Positions 1 through 8,712 of a stretch of 64,000 nucleotides of DNA are shown one piece after another. Source of the stretch: Paenibacillus sp. PCH8 (lineage in GTDB: Bacteria; Bacillota; Bacilli; Paenibacillales; Paenibacillaceae); NCBI RefSeq assembly GCF_002968835.1, contig NZ_PKQK01000002.1, forward strand, positions 930,001-994,000, given 5' to 3'. Within the stretch, counting starts at the first letter, position 1, and every line of letters starts with the position of its first letter. The notes under the pieces are model-generated. The model saw only the letters and a list, made by a program, of their open reading frames with translations, was not told the DNA's origin and searched no databases. Position numbers and translations under genes: made by a program.

Positions 1-85
1 TGTCTAAAAATATGTACACACCTTCGTCAGGGCGCTATAATATACATAATTTCACATCCTATGATTAGGATATGCTTCAACTGAG

Positions 86-1930
86 GTGATTCCGATAAAA
101 CATTTGCTTCCCGATCTATACTCTTTGTTACGAACAGATATGAGTATTCACGATGAAATCCTTCATACTGACCCTACACTTCAGTCTCTGCAACCAGAAC
201 TCCATTCAAGTGCGGACCAGCCTGTCTTTATACGCTGCAATACTGGATGCGCTTGGTTGTACAGCCAACCCAATAAAACAACATATGACGCTTGCTTGCT
301 CGTGCCTGTCGTCTCTGCTTCAGTCGGACTCGTGGAAGTTATCCCCTTGTTCGCTAAGAGCCCTTTTCTTCTGATAGCTAATGATCACGGCGAATGGGAA
401 GGGTACATCGCGGTATCCGATGTTCTCCATGCCGTACTGCATGCCCATCGATTAATGGAAGCTTATTTTGAGACCACACTGGAAACAGCGGGTTCCGCCC
501 TGACCTTAATCAACGAAGAAGCTAAAGTGACCTACTGGACATCCGGGGCGGAGCATGTATTTTCAATCAGCAAAAACGACATCATCGGAAAGCCTGCCGC
601 AGATTTTTTCCCACCTGACCGACTTCAGTCCCTCAAGACGTTACACACTGGCGAAACCGTCTATCGCAAACAACATCAGCCGAGACCGGATCTGTTCGCT
701 CTGATCAACGCACGCCCGGTTCTGCTGGATGGACGCATTGTGGGCGCGGTTGCTGCGGAAGTCGATATTACAACGGAGATTCGATTGCATCAGGAATTAT
801 TACATATGACCTCCAAAGTCCAACATCTGGAGAAAGCCGTTGCAAGGCTGCGTCCTGATATGGACCCCTTTGCCCGCATCAAAGGCAGCAGTCCCGTAAT
901 TCATCAGTGTCTGGAAACGATCCGTAAGATCAGCACTACCTCAGCTACCGTACTTATTCTTGGGGAGAGCGGAACAGGCAAGGAGCTATTCGCCAAAGCC
1001 ATTCACGACCTTCGTGAACCGCAGACTGCACCGTTTATCGCCATTAACTGTGGAGCCATTCCTGCTTCCCTGTTCGAGAGTGAATTATTCGGCTATGAGA
1101 AAGGTGCGTTCTCCGGAGCTGATCCCAAAGGCAAAAAGGGTAAGATTGAGCTTGCCGAAGGCGGTACTCTTTTTCTGGATGAGATTGGTGAGATGCCATT
1201 GGAACTGCAAGTGAAGCTACTTCGAGTATTGCAGGAGAAGAGTTACTTTCCCGTCGGGGGAACACGCATGAAACAGGCCGATTGCCGGATCATCGCAGCA
1301 ACTAACCAAAATCTGCTTCGTATGATTGCTCGCAATCAATTCCGGGAAGATCTATATTATCGACTTAATGTCATTAATCTCGTCATTCCTCCCCTACGCA
1401 TGCGAAAGGAAGATATATACGAACTAACCCAGACGTTCCTGCAAGAATTCTCATTGCTCTATAATCGTCATATTGAACTGGTTCCACCCGAAGTGTTCAA
1501 GCTGTTGTTTCAATATGACTGGCCAGGCAATGTACGTGAATTAAGAAATGTGATAGAACGCTTGACCATTCTGACCACGGATGGTGAGGTGAAACCGGAA
1601 TACCTGCCTGATACGCTCACCCCCATCTCTCTTCAAGAACAGTCTGAAATTCAGCTGACATCGGGAATTCATTCATATCCCGGCAGCACAGATGAGCAAC
1701 TTCAGCATTCGATGGGGACAGAGACGGATCAAGTTAATCCGGTAGCGGCAACGGTGGGTGATCCAGACCTTGCGCCTAGCGTTTCTTACCAGCAGCAACT
1801 AGACACCTATGAGGCTCAGCTTCTGCTTCAATATCTGGAAGCGGCAGGTGGCAACAAACGAACACTTGCGAAGCAACTCGGCATCTCAAGGGCAACACTC
1901 TATAATCGAATGAACAGGCTTGGTCTATGA
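86..1930 (+). CDS. Sigma-54-dependent transcriptional activator (CBS-like/PAS/AAA+/Fis HTH)
   Basis: Enhancer-binding activator that remodels RNA polymerase carrying SigL (sigma-54). Residues about 70-120 look like a CBS half, 130-235 form a PAS sensor, and 262-495 form the AAA+ domain, with Walker A GESGTGKE (293-300), the sigma-54 contact loop GAFSGA (340-345; usually GAFTGA) and Walker B TLFLDE (361-366). The last 25 residues are a Fis-type helix-turn-helix. The GTG at 86 overlaps a strong GAGGTGAT ribosome site, so the true start may lie a few codons downstream (ATA at 95 has ideal spacing; TTG at 104 is an alternative). The target operon is not evident and may lie left of the window. Confidence 0.92.
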   Translation: MIPIKHLLPDLYSLLRTDMSIHDEILHTDPTLQSLQPELHSSADQPVFIRCNTGCAWLYSQPNKTTYDACLLVPVVSASVGLVEVIPLFAKSPFLLIANDHGEWEGYIAVSDVLHAVLHAHRLMEAYFETTLETAGSALTLINEEAKVTYWTSGAEHVFSISKNDIIGKPAADFFPPDRLQSLKTLHTGETVYRKQHQPRPDLFALINARPVLLDGRIVGAVAAEVDITTEIRLHQELLHMTSKVQHLEKAVARLRPDMDPFARIKGSSPVIHQCLETIRKISTTSATVLILGESGTGKELFAKAIHDLREPQTAPFIAINCGAIPASLFESELFGYEKGAFSGADPKGKKGKIELAEGGTLFLDEIGEMPLELQVKLLRVLQEKSYFPVGGTRMKQADCRIIAATNQNLLRMIARNQFREDLYYRLNVINLVIPPLRMRKEDIYELTQTFLQEFSLLYNRHIELVPPEVFKLLFQYDWPGNVRELRNVIERLTILTTDGEVKPEYLPDTLTPISLQEQSEIQLTSGIHSYPGSTDEQLQHSMGTETDQVNPVAATVGDPDLAPSVSYQQQLDTYEAQLLLQYLEAAGGNKRTLAKQLGISRATLYNRMNRLGL

Positions 1931-2002
1931 CCAGCCTCTTCTTGTCGTTATACTGAATGAAACGAACAACGAAATATCGTTAGCTACAATGAAGAAGGTG
2001 AG

Positions 2003-3982
2003 TTGCAGAGGATGGATATATTCAATCACATGTTGTTGTGGAATCACGCGTATTGCAAAATATATGACGTCCGCCGTGTGATGCTGAAATCAGGACAATC
2101 CGAACGTTCATACGTTGTGCCTGCCAGCCTCCTGATCCTGTCGGTACGCGGAAGCGCACAGGTCATGCTGAATGAGACAGCTTACAGCGCCCGACGTTTC
2201 CATATATTCCATACCGGCAAAGGCAGCGTACTGACGATGGAAGCAGGACCCGAAGGCTACGAATATTATGCCGTATACTATAAAGCAACACTGTCACCAG
2301 GGACAAGTCAGGAACTCAAGGAAGTTGAAGCTGACCTTCGCCCTTTTGACACCTCTTATAGCCTGCTGCCTTCCGAACCGGTCATGCTGTATCGGTTGAT
2401 TACCGACATGTACAAGGAGTGGAAGATAACGGATCTACTCGGACCATTACGTGTCAAAAGCCTGATGTTCCAGTTGATCAGTGAGTTATTGAATCAGATG
2501 CAGACACAGGGCACGCGTTCACATAAGCGTGATTTGGCGGCGCAGATCATTTCGATCATTCAAACACGATACGCAGATGTCATAACACTGGAATCTCTCT
2601 CCGAGAGTCTGAATTATAGCGTTGCACATCTGTCTTCCTATTTCAAAAGCCGGACAGGCCTTAGTCCCATTGATTATCTTATTAAAGTGAGGATCGACAA
2701 GGCAGCAGCAATGCTGCTAGAGACGGATGCTACGTTAAAAGAAATCGCAGCCAGTGTCGGGTATCAGGACCCTTATTATTTGGGCAGGTTGTTTAAAAAA
2801 TATAAAGGCGTCTCTCCCTCTCATTATCGGGCACAACAAGCAAGGCGTCCTGGACTGGAAGATTGTCCTTCTACAACCATGAGATTATCCATTGGCCCTC
2901 CCAAACCGCTCCGTTATACTGATATAGATGATAATGATTATCAGTCAGATCGTGATGGAGAGGACGAAATCAACATGTATAGCGGGTCAAAAACATCAAC
3001 AGCCGTCGTATTATTATTCAGTCTCATGTTATTGCTCAGCGCTTGCGGAACGGGGAATGTAGCAAACAACTCTTCTACCACAGCAGAAAACGGGGCAGCT
3101 CCAAAGAGCACCAAACAAGAACAAGCCGCAGGTACGTCAACGTCCGAACAGCCACAGACCAAAACCGTATCCACCGTTACCGGAGATATTGAAGTACCTG
3201 TACAACCGAAACGAATTGTAGCTGGTGAATATCTGGGTAGCTTGATCGCTCTGGGGGTAACTCCTGTCGGAACGTCCAGTCACCATATTATTAATCCTTA
3301 TTTGAACGATGTGTTGAAGAACGTTGAAGATCTAGGGGATGGAAACGGCAATCTGGAGAAGATTGCAGCCATGGAGCCGGATCTCATCATTATGGACGAC
3401 ACGTATGCCGAGATGAATGAGCAACTCGTTAAGATTGCCCCCACCGTCATCGTGCCGTATGCTTCGTTCAAAACGGTGCATGAGGAGATTACTTATTTTG
3501 GTGAACTGCTGGGCAAAGAAAAAGAAGCTGAAGCATGGCTTACCGAATATGATCGCCGCACCGCTGCGGCCAAAGAAAAGGTGCTGAAAGTCATTCCTGC
3601 AGACAGCACATTCTCCATACTGGAGTATTTGGGTAAAGATATCTCAACTGTTGGTTCCAACTACGGCAAAGGCGGTCAACCGATATATAACGTTCTTGGC
3701 TTCAAACCTCCAGCTGCGGTGATGGCTGAGTTACAAGATCCAGGCTGGGCAAGCCTCTCTACTGAGGTGCTGCCGCAATATGCCGGTGATTATATCGTTC
3801 TGACTACGGATAACCAAACGATGGAAACCCTGAAGGCAGATCCGATCTGGGGTGGTCTGGACGCCGTCAAAAATGATCGTGTGTATATCTGGGGGGCTGA
3901 TCGTTCCTGGTATTGGGACCCTATCGCCATACTCACCCAAACCGAAGAACTGGCAGATTGGTTAGTGAAAACCAAGCAATAA
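2003..3982 (+). CDS. AraC regulator in frame with siderophore-binding lipoprotein (fusion or two genes)
   Basis: One open frame of 659 codons. Residues 1-180 are an AraC-type sensor, and about 187-285 are the double helix-turn-helix ending in GVSPSHYRA. A 40-residue polar tail follows, then at residue 325 a complete lipoprotein signal peptide with lipobox LLSAC (Cys348), and a FecB/BtuF-type binding domain to the end. A signal peptide in mid-protein, plus a sigma-A promoter, Fur box and ribosome site just before codon 325, argue for two genes. In the next frame the Fur-box region contains several stops (from 2920), so one missing base would explain the lost AraC stop. Start is TTG 2003 or ATG 2012. 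It may sense and import an Fe-siderophore. Confidence 0.85.
   Translation: MQRMDIFNHMLLWNHAYCKIYDVRRVMLKSGQSERSYVVPASLLILSVRGSAQVMLNETAYSARRFHIFHTGKGSVLTMEAGPEGYEYYAVYYKATLSPGTSQELKEVEADLRPFDTSYSLLPSEPVMLYRLITDMYKEWKITDLLGPLRVKSLMFQLISELLNQMQTQGTRSHKRDLAAQIISIIQTRYADVITLESLSESLNYSVAHLSSYFKSRTGLSPIDYLIKVRIDKAAAMLLETDATLKEIAASVGYQDPYYLGRLFKKYKGVSPSHYRAQQARRPGLEDCPSTTMRLSIGPPKPLRYTDIDDNDYQSDRDGEDEINMYSGSKTSTAVVLLFSLMLLLSACGTGNVANNSSTTAENGAAPKSTKQEQAAGTSTSEQPQTKTVSTVTGDIEVPVQPKRIVAGEYLGSLIALGVTPVGTSSHHIINPYLNDVLKNVEDLGDGNGNLEKIAAMEPDLIIMDDTYAEMNEQLVKIAPTVIVPYASFKTVHEEITYFGELLGKEKEAEAWLTEYDRRTAAAKEKVLKVIPADSTFSILEYLGKDISTVGSNYGKGGQPIYNVLGFKPPAAVMAELQDPGWASLSTEVLPQYAGDYIVLTTDNQTMETLKADPIWGGLDAVKNDRVYIWGADRSWYWDPIAILTQTEELADWLVKTKQ
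2892..2943 (+). promoter_or_regulatory. Sigma-A promoter with consensus Fur box inside the reading frame
   Basis: TTGGCC (2892-2897), a 17-base spacer and TATACT (2915-2920) form a promoter. It is followed by TGATAATGATTATCA (2929-2943), a perfect 7-1-7 Fur operator. A GGAGAGG ribosome site (2957-2963) and ATG at 2975 follow. This is iron-repressed expression of the lipoprotein domain alone. Confidence 0.8.
2975..3982 (+). CDS. Fe-siderophore ABC transporter substrate-binding lipoprotein (likely separate gene)
   Basis: If translated from ATG 2975 this is a 335-residue lipoprotein. It has a basic N-terminus, a hydrophobic stretch, lipobox LLSAC with Cys24, a Ser/Thr/Asn-rich linker and then a class III periplasmic-binding fold with the typical opening (TVTGDIEVPVQPKRIVAGEY). 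That length and layout are normal for FeuA/FhuD-type binding proteins. No permease or ATPase gene is adjacent, so it would be an orphan binding protein using transporters encoded elsewhere, or the one at 58.5-61.7 kb. The promoter and Fur box directly upstream support independent iron-regulated expression. It shares its frame with the AraC gene. Confidence 0.75.
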   Translation: MYSGSKTSTAVVLLFSLMLLLSACGTGNVANNSSTTAENGAAPKSTKQEQAAGTSTSEQPQTKTVSTVTGDIEVPVQPKRIVAGEYLGSLIALGVTPVGTSSHHIINPYLNDVLKNVEDLGDGNGNLEKIAAMEPDLIIMDDTYAEMNEQLVKIAPTVIVPYASFKTVHEEITYFGELLGKEKEAEAWLTEYDRRTAAAKEKVLKVIPADSTFSILEYLGKDISTVGSNYGKGGQPIYNVLGFKPPAAVMAELQDPGWASLSTEVLPQYAGDYIVLTTDNQTMETLKADPIWGGLDAVKNDRVYIWGADRSWYWDPIAILTQTEELADWLVKTKQ

Positions 3983-4040
3983 CTGTTGAACGTAACATGG
4001 GATTCACATTGGAGAGCGTGCCTAATGAATTCGGACAACT

Positions 4041-4083
4041 AAAATACGCAGTTTCGGACTAATCCGCTACTGCGTATTTTTTG
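4041..4083 (+). terminator. Rho-independent terminator
   Basis: AAAATACGCAGT pairs with ACTGCGTATTTT (4069-4080), with an inner CGGA/TCCG hairpin, and ends in a T run. The stem also reads with A/T flanks on the other strand, so it can serve both this gene and the convergent gene ending at 4117. Confidence 0.85.
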
Positions 4084-4116
4084 TATCCGTATTTTGCATC
4101 ATTCGATTTCTACTTG

Positions 4117-6186
4117 CTACAGAATTCGTGCCAAGCGGATCAGCGCTGTTCTGAGATGACGATAGAATGTCGCCCGACTCATGGAACAAGTCTGCGCTGC
4201 GGCAGTTGGATTGCCAGCATGTGTCCAATAGGCCGCGTACAACAGCATCTGATCCTGGGGAGACAGACCATGCACTCTGCCCTCCAGCAAATCCATGACG
4301 TATAGCTGTAACTGGATGCCATCCCTTACACCCTTAACCCTGTCAGCATATTCATGCAGTTCTCCTGGAGAACGAAGGTTTCCCAGCATTTTGCGAACAT
4401 CCTGCTCCGTCCAGGCTGCATGGTCCTCTTCCTTAGTACCTGCCGGTACCTGACTCTCTTGCGATTCTGGATCAAGCAGGGACATGACCCACGCCCCGAA
4501 TTGTCCGCTACGCAAATCCAAATCAAGTACATCTGCCTGATCCTCATATCTGTCACAGATACGAGTGCAGGTCCTCCGCATCCGGAAGCCAATGCTCTGC
4601 AAGAACAATTTCAAGTGAGGATTCGTTGCAACCAGTATCGCTCTCGCACCATCACCCAACAGAGACAGTCGATCCAGCGACATATACCCCACCAGTTCTT
4701 CTCGTGTGTAACCAGGCACATCATCTCTGGCCGCAGCCAGCAAGGCAAAGTGGGTATCACTCTGATCAGGGTCACTCCCCAGCTCCCGTGGTGTAAAACA
4801 TTCATACATCTCATTCGGAAAATACTTCAGGAGCATCTCGCTACTATCCCTATGTACAAGTACTGTAATGAACATGGCAACCGTCTCTCCAACCTTGTCA
4901 CGCATTAATACGATCCCTTCGGGATAACGATCAGCCAGTTCGTCCAGAAAAGGGCCATAGGATGCTGTCTGCCATGGTTCAACGCTATATTCACACCATT
5001 GCTGTAACACGCGGTGCATCGAAGGCAGATCCTCTCTTCTCATGGTTTCGAGTGGCGAGAACAAGGAGTCACGCGACACATCCGCGTATTTGCGATATTG
5101 AAGCATGGATTCCTGGCAGAGCAGCAGCATCTTCCGGGCGATCTGGCGACGCTCATGGCGCCCTGCCTGTTCATGTAGCGGTTTCAGCAACTTTGCAATC
5201 TTGATACGCATATTCTGCAACCGTTGTGGCTCACGTTGACGAAAATCCCGTAACAGATGGACTCTGGCTATGTCATGCAGAGCAAGACCATCCGGGCCGG
5301 AACGAATAAACGACATATTTCTCAGCATGTGGTACTCTTCTTGCGTCACAATCATATCCAATACAGCGGATAACAATTCCTGATTCGCTGTCTCAACCAG
5401 TGTTAATACTTCCACCATAGGGTGCAGACGGGGAATCGTAAGTTCCAACAGTAATCGGGCACTGATCATATGCGACAACTCCGCCCATTCGGTATGGGGA
5501 AAATTCCGTCTCTGATCCGCAGCTTCTACTGCAAGTGCCAGACCCAGCGGGTGTCCATCGGTCATTCTCGTAATGGTCCCTGCCATGCCCTGACTCAGGG
5601 AGCCTGCTACTGTGATATACTCCGTAATTTCATCGACTGTAAAATGTGGAAGCCGCATCTGCACGAACCGCTGATGCAAACGGGGATGTGTACGCCAGGC
5701 GGATGCCAGTTCCGGACGTGATGCAAGAATGACAAGTATTCCTCTTACAGGAAGTTTGGATACAAAGACCTCCATGAACCAGCTTTCCAGCAGAGCGAGC
5801 TCTTCGTAATTATCCACGGCCAAAACCATTCGTTTCTTGACCGAAGTATCTTTCAGAAGGCTCAGTGGTCGCGGGTTCCCTTCACTGTCCAATGTTTCCA
5901 GCCCCAATGTAGAAGATAGATAATCCATAAATACAGAAGGTGTTGTGCCGCATGACCGACCATCCATCCATATCGCCGTCGCACCTCGATCCCGAGACAC
6001 GGATATCATCTCTGAAAGCAAGGAAGATTTGCCGATTCCACCCATGCCCGTAATTGAGAATATACTCAGTGGTGCTTCCGGGTGATCGAACCACCGCTCC
6101 AGTGTCATCAGCTCCTTGACTCGACCCACGAAACGTTTCCCACCGCCGACATATTTGTCGTATTGAGCCTCACTACTGTTTCCCAT
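4117..6186 (-). CDS. STAND-type ATPase regulator with C-terminal helix-turn-helix
   Basis: A 689-residue protein of NB-ARC/STAND architecture. An N-terminal GRxxEL motif (FVGRVKEL) precedes Walker A GMGGIGKSS (about 48-56), a Walker B-like MVLAVDNYE (about 120-128) and an LASRPEL sensor-like motif. A long helical middle follows, then a C-terminal segment (about 650-689) that looks like a helix-turn-helix (AAQTCSMSRATFYRHLRTAL). Proteins of this type usually act as signal-gated transcription switches; the ligand and target are unknown. ATG is preceded by GGAGG at 6-base spacing. It is convergent with the lipoprotein gene and stands alone as a transcription unit. Confidence 0.85.
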   Translation of the reverse strand: MGNSSEAQYDKYVGGGKRFVGRVKELMTLERWFDHPEAPLSIFSITGMGGIGKSSLLSEMISVSRDRGATAIWMDGRSCGTTPSVFMDYLSSTLGLETLDSEGNPRPLSLLKDTSVKKRMVLAVDNYEELALLESWFMEVFVSKLPVRGILVILASRPELASAWRTHPRLHQRFVQMRLPHFTVDEITEYITVAGSLSQGMAGTITRMTDGHPLGLALAVEAADQRRNFPHTEWAELSHMISARLLLELTIPRLHPMVEVLTLVETANQELLSAVLDMIVTQEEYHMLRNMSFIRSGPDGLALHDIARVHLLRDFRQREPQRLQNMRIKIAKLLKPLHEQAGRHERRQIARKMLLLCQESMLQYRKYADVSRDSLFSPLETMRREDLPSMHRVLQQWCEYSVEPWQTASYGPFLDELADRYPEGIVLMRDKVGETVAMFITVLVHRDSSEMLLKYFPNEMYECFTPRELGSDPDQSDTHFALLAAARDDVPGYTREELVGYMSLDRLSLLGDGARAILVATNPHLKLFLQSIGFRMRRTCTRICDRYEDQADVLDLDLRSGQFGAWVMSLLDPESQESQVPAGTKEEDHAAWTEQDVRKMLGNLRSPGELHEYADRVKGVRDGIQLQLYVMDLLEGRVHGLSPQDQMLLYAAYWTHAGNPTAAAQTCSMSRATFYRHLRTALIRLARIL

Positions 6187-6502
6187 ATATGTCCTCCGTA
6201 CTAGATACTGGTACTTTTAATATATTTTATTTTCTCACAAATTGAGACTATATTGAGACGCGCAGATGCAGATGAAATGATAGAATCTTATTAAAAGCCC
6301 ATTTAATAGTAAATATGCATAACAGCAGGTGCGCAAACGTTTAACATGGCATACATACCATCCTCCGCGCCGCTTCATACCATAATGAACCATTCCGCCG
6401 ATCAATCACACCCAGCTTGTACATGAGTATTACCGATCTCGAATTCATGCTTCCCTTTCAAACCCTACTACCAGCCCGATATTCCAGGAAAGGCGGATTT
6501 GT
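6187..6502. other. Intergenic region, no confident gene
   Basis: It holds the upstream region of the STAND gene. The minus strand of 6370-6450 translates into a short stretch vaguely like the end of a LuxR-type helix-turn-helix, which is too weak to call. Nothing else is recognised. Confidence 0.4.
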
Positions 6503-6793
6503 GTGAGAATAAACCTCGATATCTGTAAGCTGAGCGGACAACTCGGAATCCATTCTGAGCGACTTAATGAATGGCTGCACCAAAGTGGTATTTCAGGGGC
6601 ATCCATTGAGGTAAAACCGGCGGGTCGCTCCGACCGGACATCACCCCCGTATCGTCTGGCTTCTCCTTCTTCATTATCATTGGTACTACCCTCCGGTCAA
6701 ACCAAACTGTATCGAGGGCGACGCCTCACTCCCAACCAACAGCACTTGTCTGCTTCATTACGACATACTCGGCGGGTTAGCAAAAAGGGTTAG
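6503..6793 (+). CDS. Small hypothetical protein
   Basis: A 96-codon frame starting with GTG 6503, preceded by GGAAAGGCGG at good spacing and followed at once by a hairpin. The N-terminal third (LSGQLGIHSERLNEWLHQ) could form a short helix-turn-helix, and the rest is basic and low in hydrophobic residues. I do not recognise a family. The ribosome site and hairpin favour a real gene, but the composition of the C-terminal part (Ser, Arg, Pro) would also suit a chance frame. Confidence 0.35.
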   Translation: MRINLDICKLSGQLGIHSERLNEWLHQSGISGASIEVKPAGRSDRTSPPYRLASPSSLSLVLPSGQTKLYRGRRLTPNQQHLSASLRHTRRVSKKG

Positions 6794-6830
6794 ACTGTGC
6801 ACTTGTTAGAGAAAGATAGATGCACAGTCT
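6792..6830. terminator. Possible terminator hairpin
   Basis: AGACTGTGCA pairs perfectly with TGCACAGTCT around a 19-base loop, between the small frame ending at 6793 and the convergent PucR gene. There is no good T run, so termination is uncertain. Confidence 0.4.
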
Positions 6831-6852
6831 GTCTTACATTCCATTCACCCCA

Positions 6853-8523
6853 TCAAGAGGATTGCCACTGTCCATTCTCAATCATTGCATGAGCGAGCAG
6901 CGCCATTTCCAGACAGATTCTTCTCCCCTGTTCCATGTAATCTGGCCCTATCAGTTCTTCAAGCTTCTCCAGTCTGTTGTACAGCGTTTGCCGATGAATA
7001 TACAACTGGGCAGCGGCATCCCGCTTGGAACCAAAGTTCTTCAAGTAAGCATCCAGTGTCTCCACCAGTCGCAGTTGATGGGTTCGATCATGTTCAATCA
7101 GCACACCCAAGTGATCCTGGACAAAGGGTTGCAGGAACGATTGGGGTAATGCTTTCAACATTTGATATATACCCATACGTTCGTAAAAGTGAACATGTTC
7201 CATTACATCTACGGATCTCGAAACTTCGATCACCTGATACGCCTCCTGAAGACTCTCCGACATGCTGGTCAAGCGGGTTCGAAACTTGCCAAATCCGGCA
7301 TGAATCGTGACCTGCTTCAGGTTGCGGCTGGCAAACCGTTTCACATCCAGGGTGATCCCTTCCAGTGATCGAAACAAGTGATGGCGGGCAGCAATAGCCC
7401 CCTCCTCCTTCGCACAGCACAGATATACCTGATTGTTCTTCAGCATGATCAGGCTGGGCAGATTGTTCTTCTTGAGCAGAGAACGAAGCAAGACCAGAAT
7501 ATCCTGATGATTCGCCTCCATTCGCTCCCGACCGGTTCCTTTCAATCGATGTTCAATCTCCATGACCCCTCCTGCAAACCAGTACTGTCCCTTCACCAAC
7601 AAACGGAGCCCCATTCGGGTCTGAGCCTGTTCCTCCTGATGGATGTTTCCATTCATCAGATCCTGGATCAGCTCATTCTGGCTGTGAACCATCTTCGCTT
7701 CAAGAAATTGAGAACGAAGCGTGAGCGCTGCCGCTGCCTTCGCCGTATAATCGAGCAACAGCTTGAGATACTCTACCGGGACGGAGTGATGCACGATCAT
7801 GCCTATAGCAGAAAAGACTTGCCCGAAACAGACAACCGGCTGGCAGAGCAACGCCTTCTTTTCATCCATGTGGAACCATAATTCGGTATCCGAATCATTC
7901 AGATCCAGGTGCTCTACCTCCTGTTCATACCAGGTATAGATGGCCTGTTCCATCTCCGGAGCAAGTTCGGGAACAAAGCTGCCTGGCTCCATGGACGAGA
8001 TGTACACTACCGGTTTTGCCGCATACTCATGCAGCTGGTGTAGCACAGCAGACATATCCGTACTCTGTAATGTTCGCTGTTGAAGCTGACGGGAGTACGC
8101 TTCCAGGCTTTTCAGCAATTGGTGCTGATGATTAATGAGTAGGGAGTGAATATCCTGTGTAATCTCGACAAAGCGGACAGGTTGCTCAAATACAATCAGC
8201 GGAAACTGGTGACTGTCCGCCAGTTCAATCAATTCTTCAGGGATTGCGTATATGCTGGTACCGAACTCCACACACAACCCTGCTGCCTCACTGCCAATTA
8301 GCTGAAGCAGGTACTCTTCACGGCCTTCTTCCGATTGAAGCCATAGTCCGGTGGATAAAATAAGATCATGAGGGCTAACAAAAGGTGATACATTCGTAAT
8401 CTCAAGCACATGAACCCAGCCAACCTGACGGCTCACTCCATCCTTCCCAGCCGCTAATCGTGCTCTGCTGAATACCGGACGTGCAAGGATATCTTTAATT
8501 GTAAACACACGGTCATTTTGCAA
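6853..8523 (-). CDS. PucR-family transcriptional regulator (AdeR-like)
   Basis: A 556-residue regulator. It has an N-terminal PucR sensor (FTIKDILARPVFSRARLAAG to about residue 120), a GGDEF-like central region, and a C-terminal PucR helix-turn-helix (KRDAAAQLYIHRQTLYNRLE, about 505-524). It is transcribed divergently from alanine dehydrogenase. In Bacillus the PucR-type protein AdeR activates ald in response to alanine, so the same role is inferred from the arrangement. The ATG lacks a very strong ribosome site (GAGGGATCGATATTGC). Confidence in the family is high; the target assignment rests on context. Confidence 0.9.
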   Translation of the reverse strand: MQNDRVFTIKDILARPVFSRARLAAGKDGVSRQVGWVHVLEITNVSPFVSPHDLILSTGLWLQSEEGREEYLLQLIGSEAAGLCVEFGTSIYAIPEELIELADSHQFPLIVFEQPVRFVEITQDIHSLLINHQHQLLKSLEAYSRQLQQRTLQSTDMSAVLHQLHEYAAKPVVYISSMEPGSFVPELAPEMEQAIYTWYEQEVEHLDLNDSDTELWFHMDEKKALLCQPVVCFGQVFSAIGMIVHHSVPVEYLKLLLDYTAKAAAALTLRSQFLEAKMVHSQNELIQDLMNGNIHQEEQAQTRMGLRLLVKGQYWFAGGVMEIEHRLKGTGRERMEANHQDILVLLRSLLKKNNLPSLIMLKNNQVYLCCAKEEGAIAARHHLFRSLEGITLDVKRFASRNLKQVTIHAGFGKFRTRLTSMSESLQEAYQVIEVSRSVDVMEHVHFYERMGIYQMLKALPQSFLQPFVQDHLGVLIEHDRTHQLRLVETLDAYLKNFGSKRDAAAQLYIHRQTLYNRLEKLEELIGPDYMEQGRRICLEMALLAHAMIENGQWQSS

Positions 8524-8555
8524 TATCGATCCCTCTTAGTGTTATTTTTTCTTAC

Positions 8556-8579
8556 ATTATAATCCATGGACATATGTCC
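8556..8579 (-). promoter_or_regulatory. Promoter -10 and palindrome upstream of the PucR gene
   Basis: On the minus strand TATAAT (8561-8556) lies just downstream of the perfect 12-bp palindrome GGACATATGTCC (8568-8579), which would cover the -35 region. This is a candidate autoregulatory or shared operator. Confidence 0.45.
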
Positions 8580-8650
8580 TGAACAGACTTTTTCGACAAT
8601 ATGTTGAGTTATTTTCCTAAAGATTAGACATCAAGTAAGGTGCAAAACGA

Positions 8651-8679
8651 TTATCCAAGTCATAAACTTGTAGTATAAT
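8651..8679 (+). promoter_or_regulatory. Promoter of ald
   Basis: TTATCC (8651-8656), a 17-base spacer and TATAAT (8674-8679). The poor -35 fits dependence on an activator such as the divergent PucR protein. Confidence 0.6.
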
Positions 8680-8712
8680 CTAACAACCAATAAATGGACG
8701 AGGTGCATGGCG

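Noticed and set aside
6370..6450. Possible LuxR helix-turn-helix remnant on the minus strand
   Set aside because: The resemblance covers fewer than 20 residues and could be chance.
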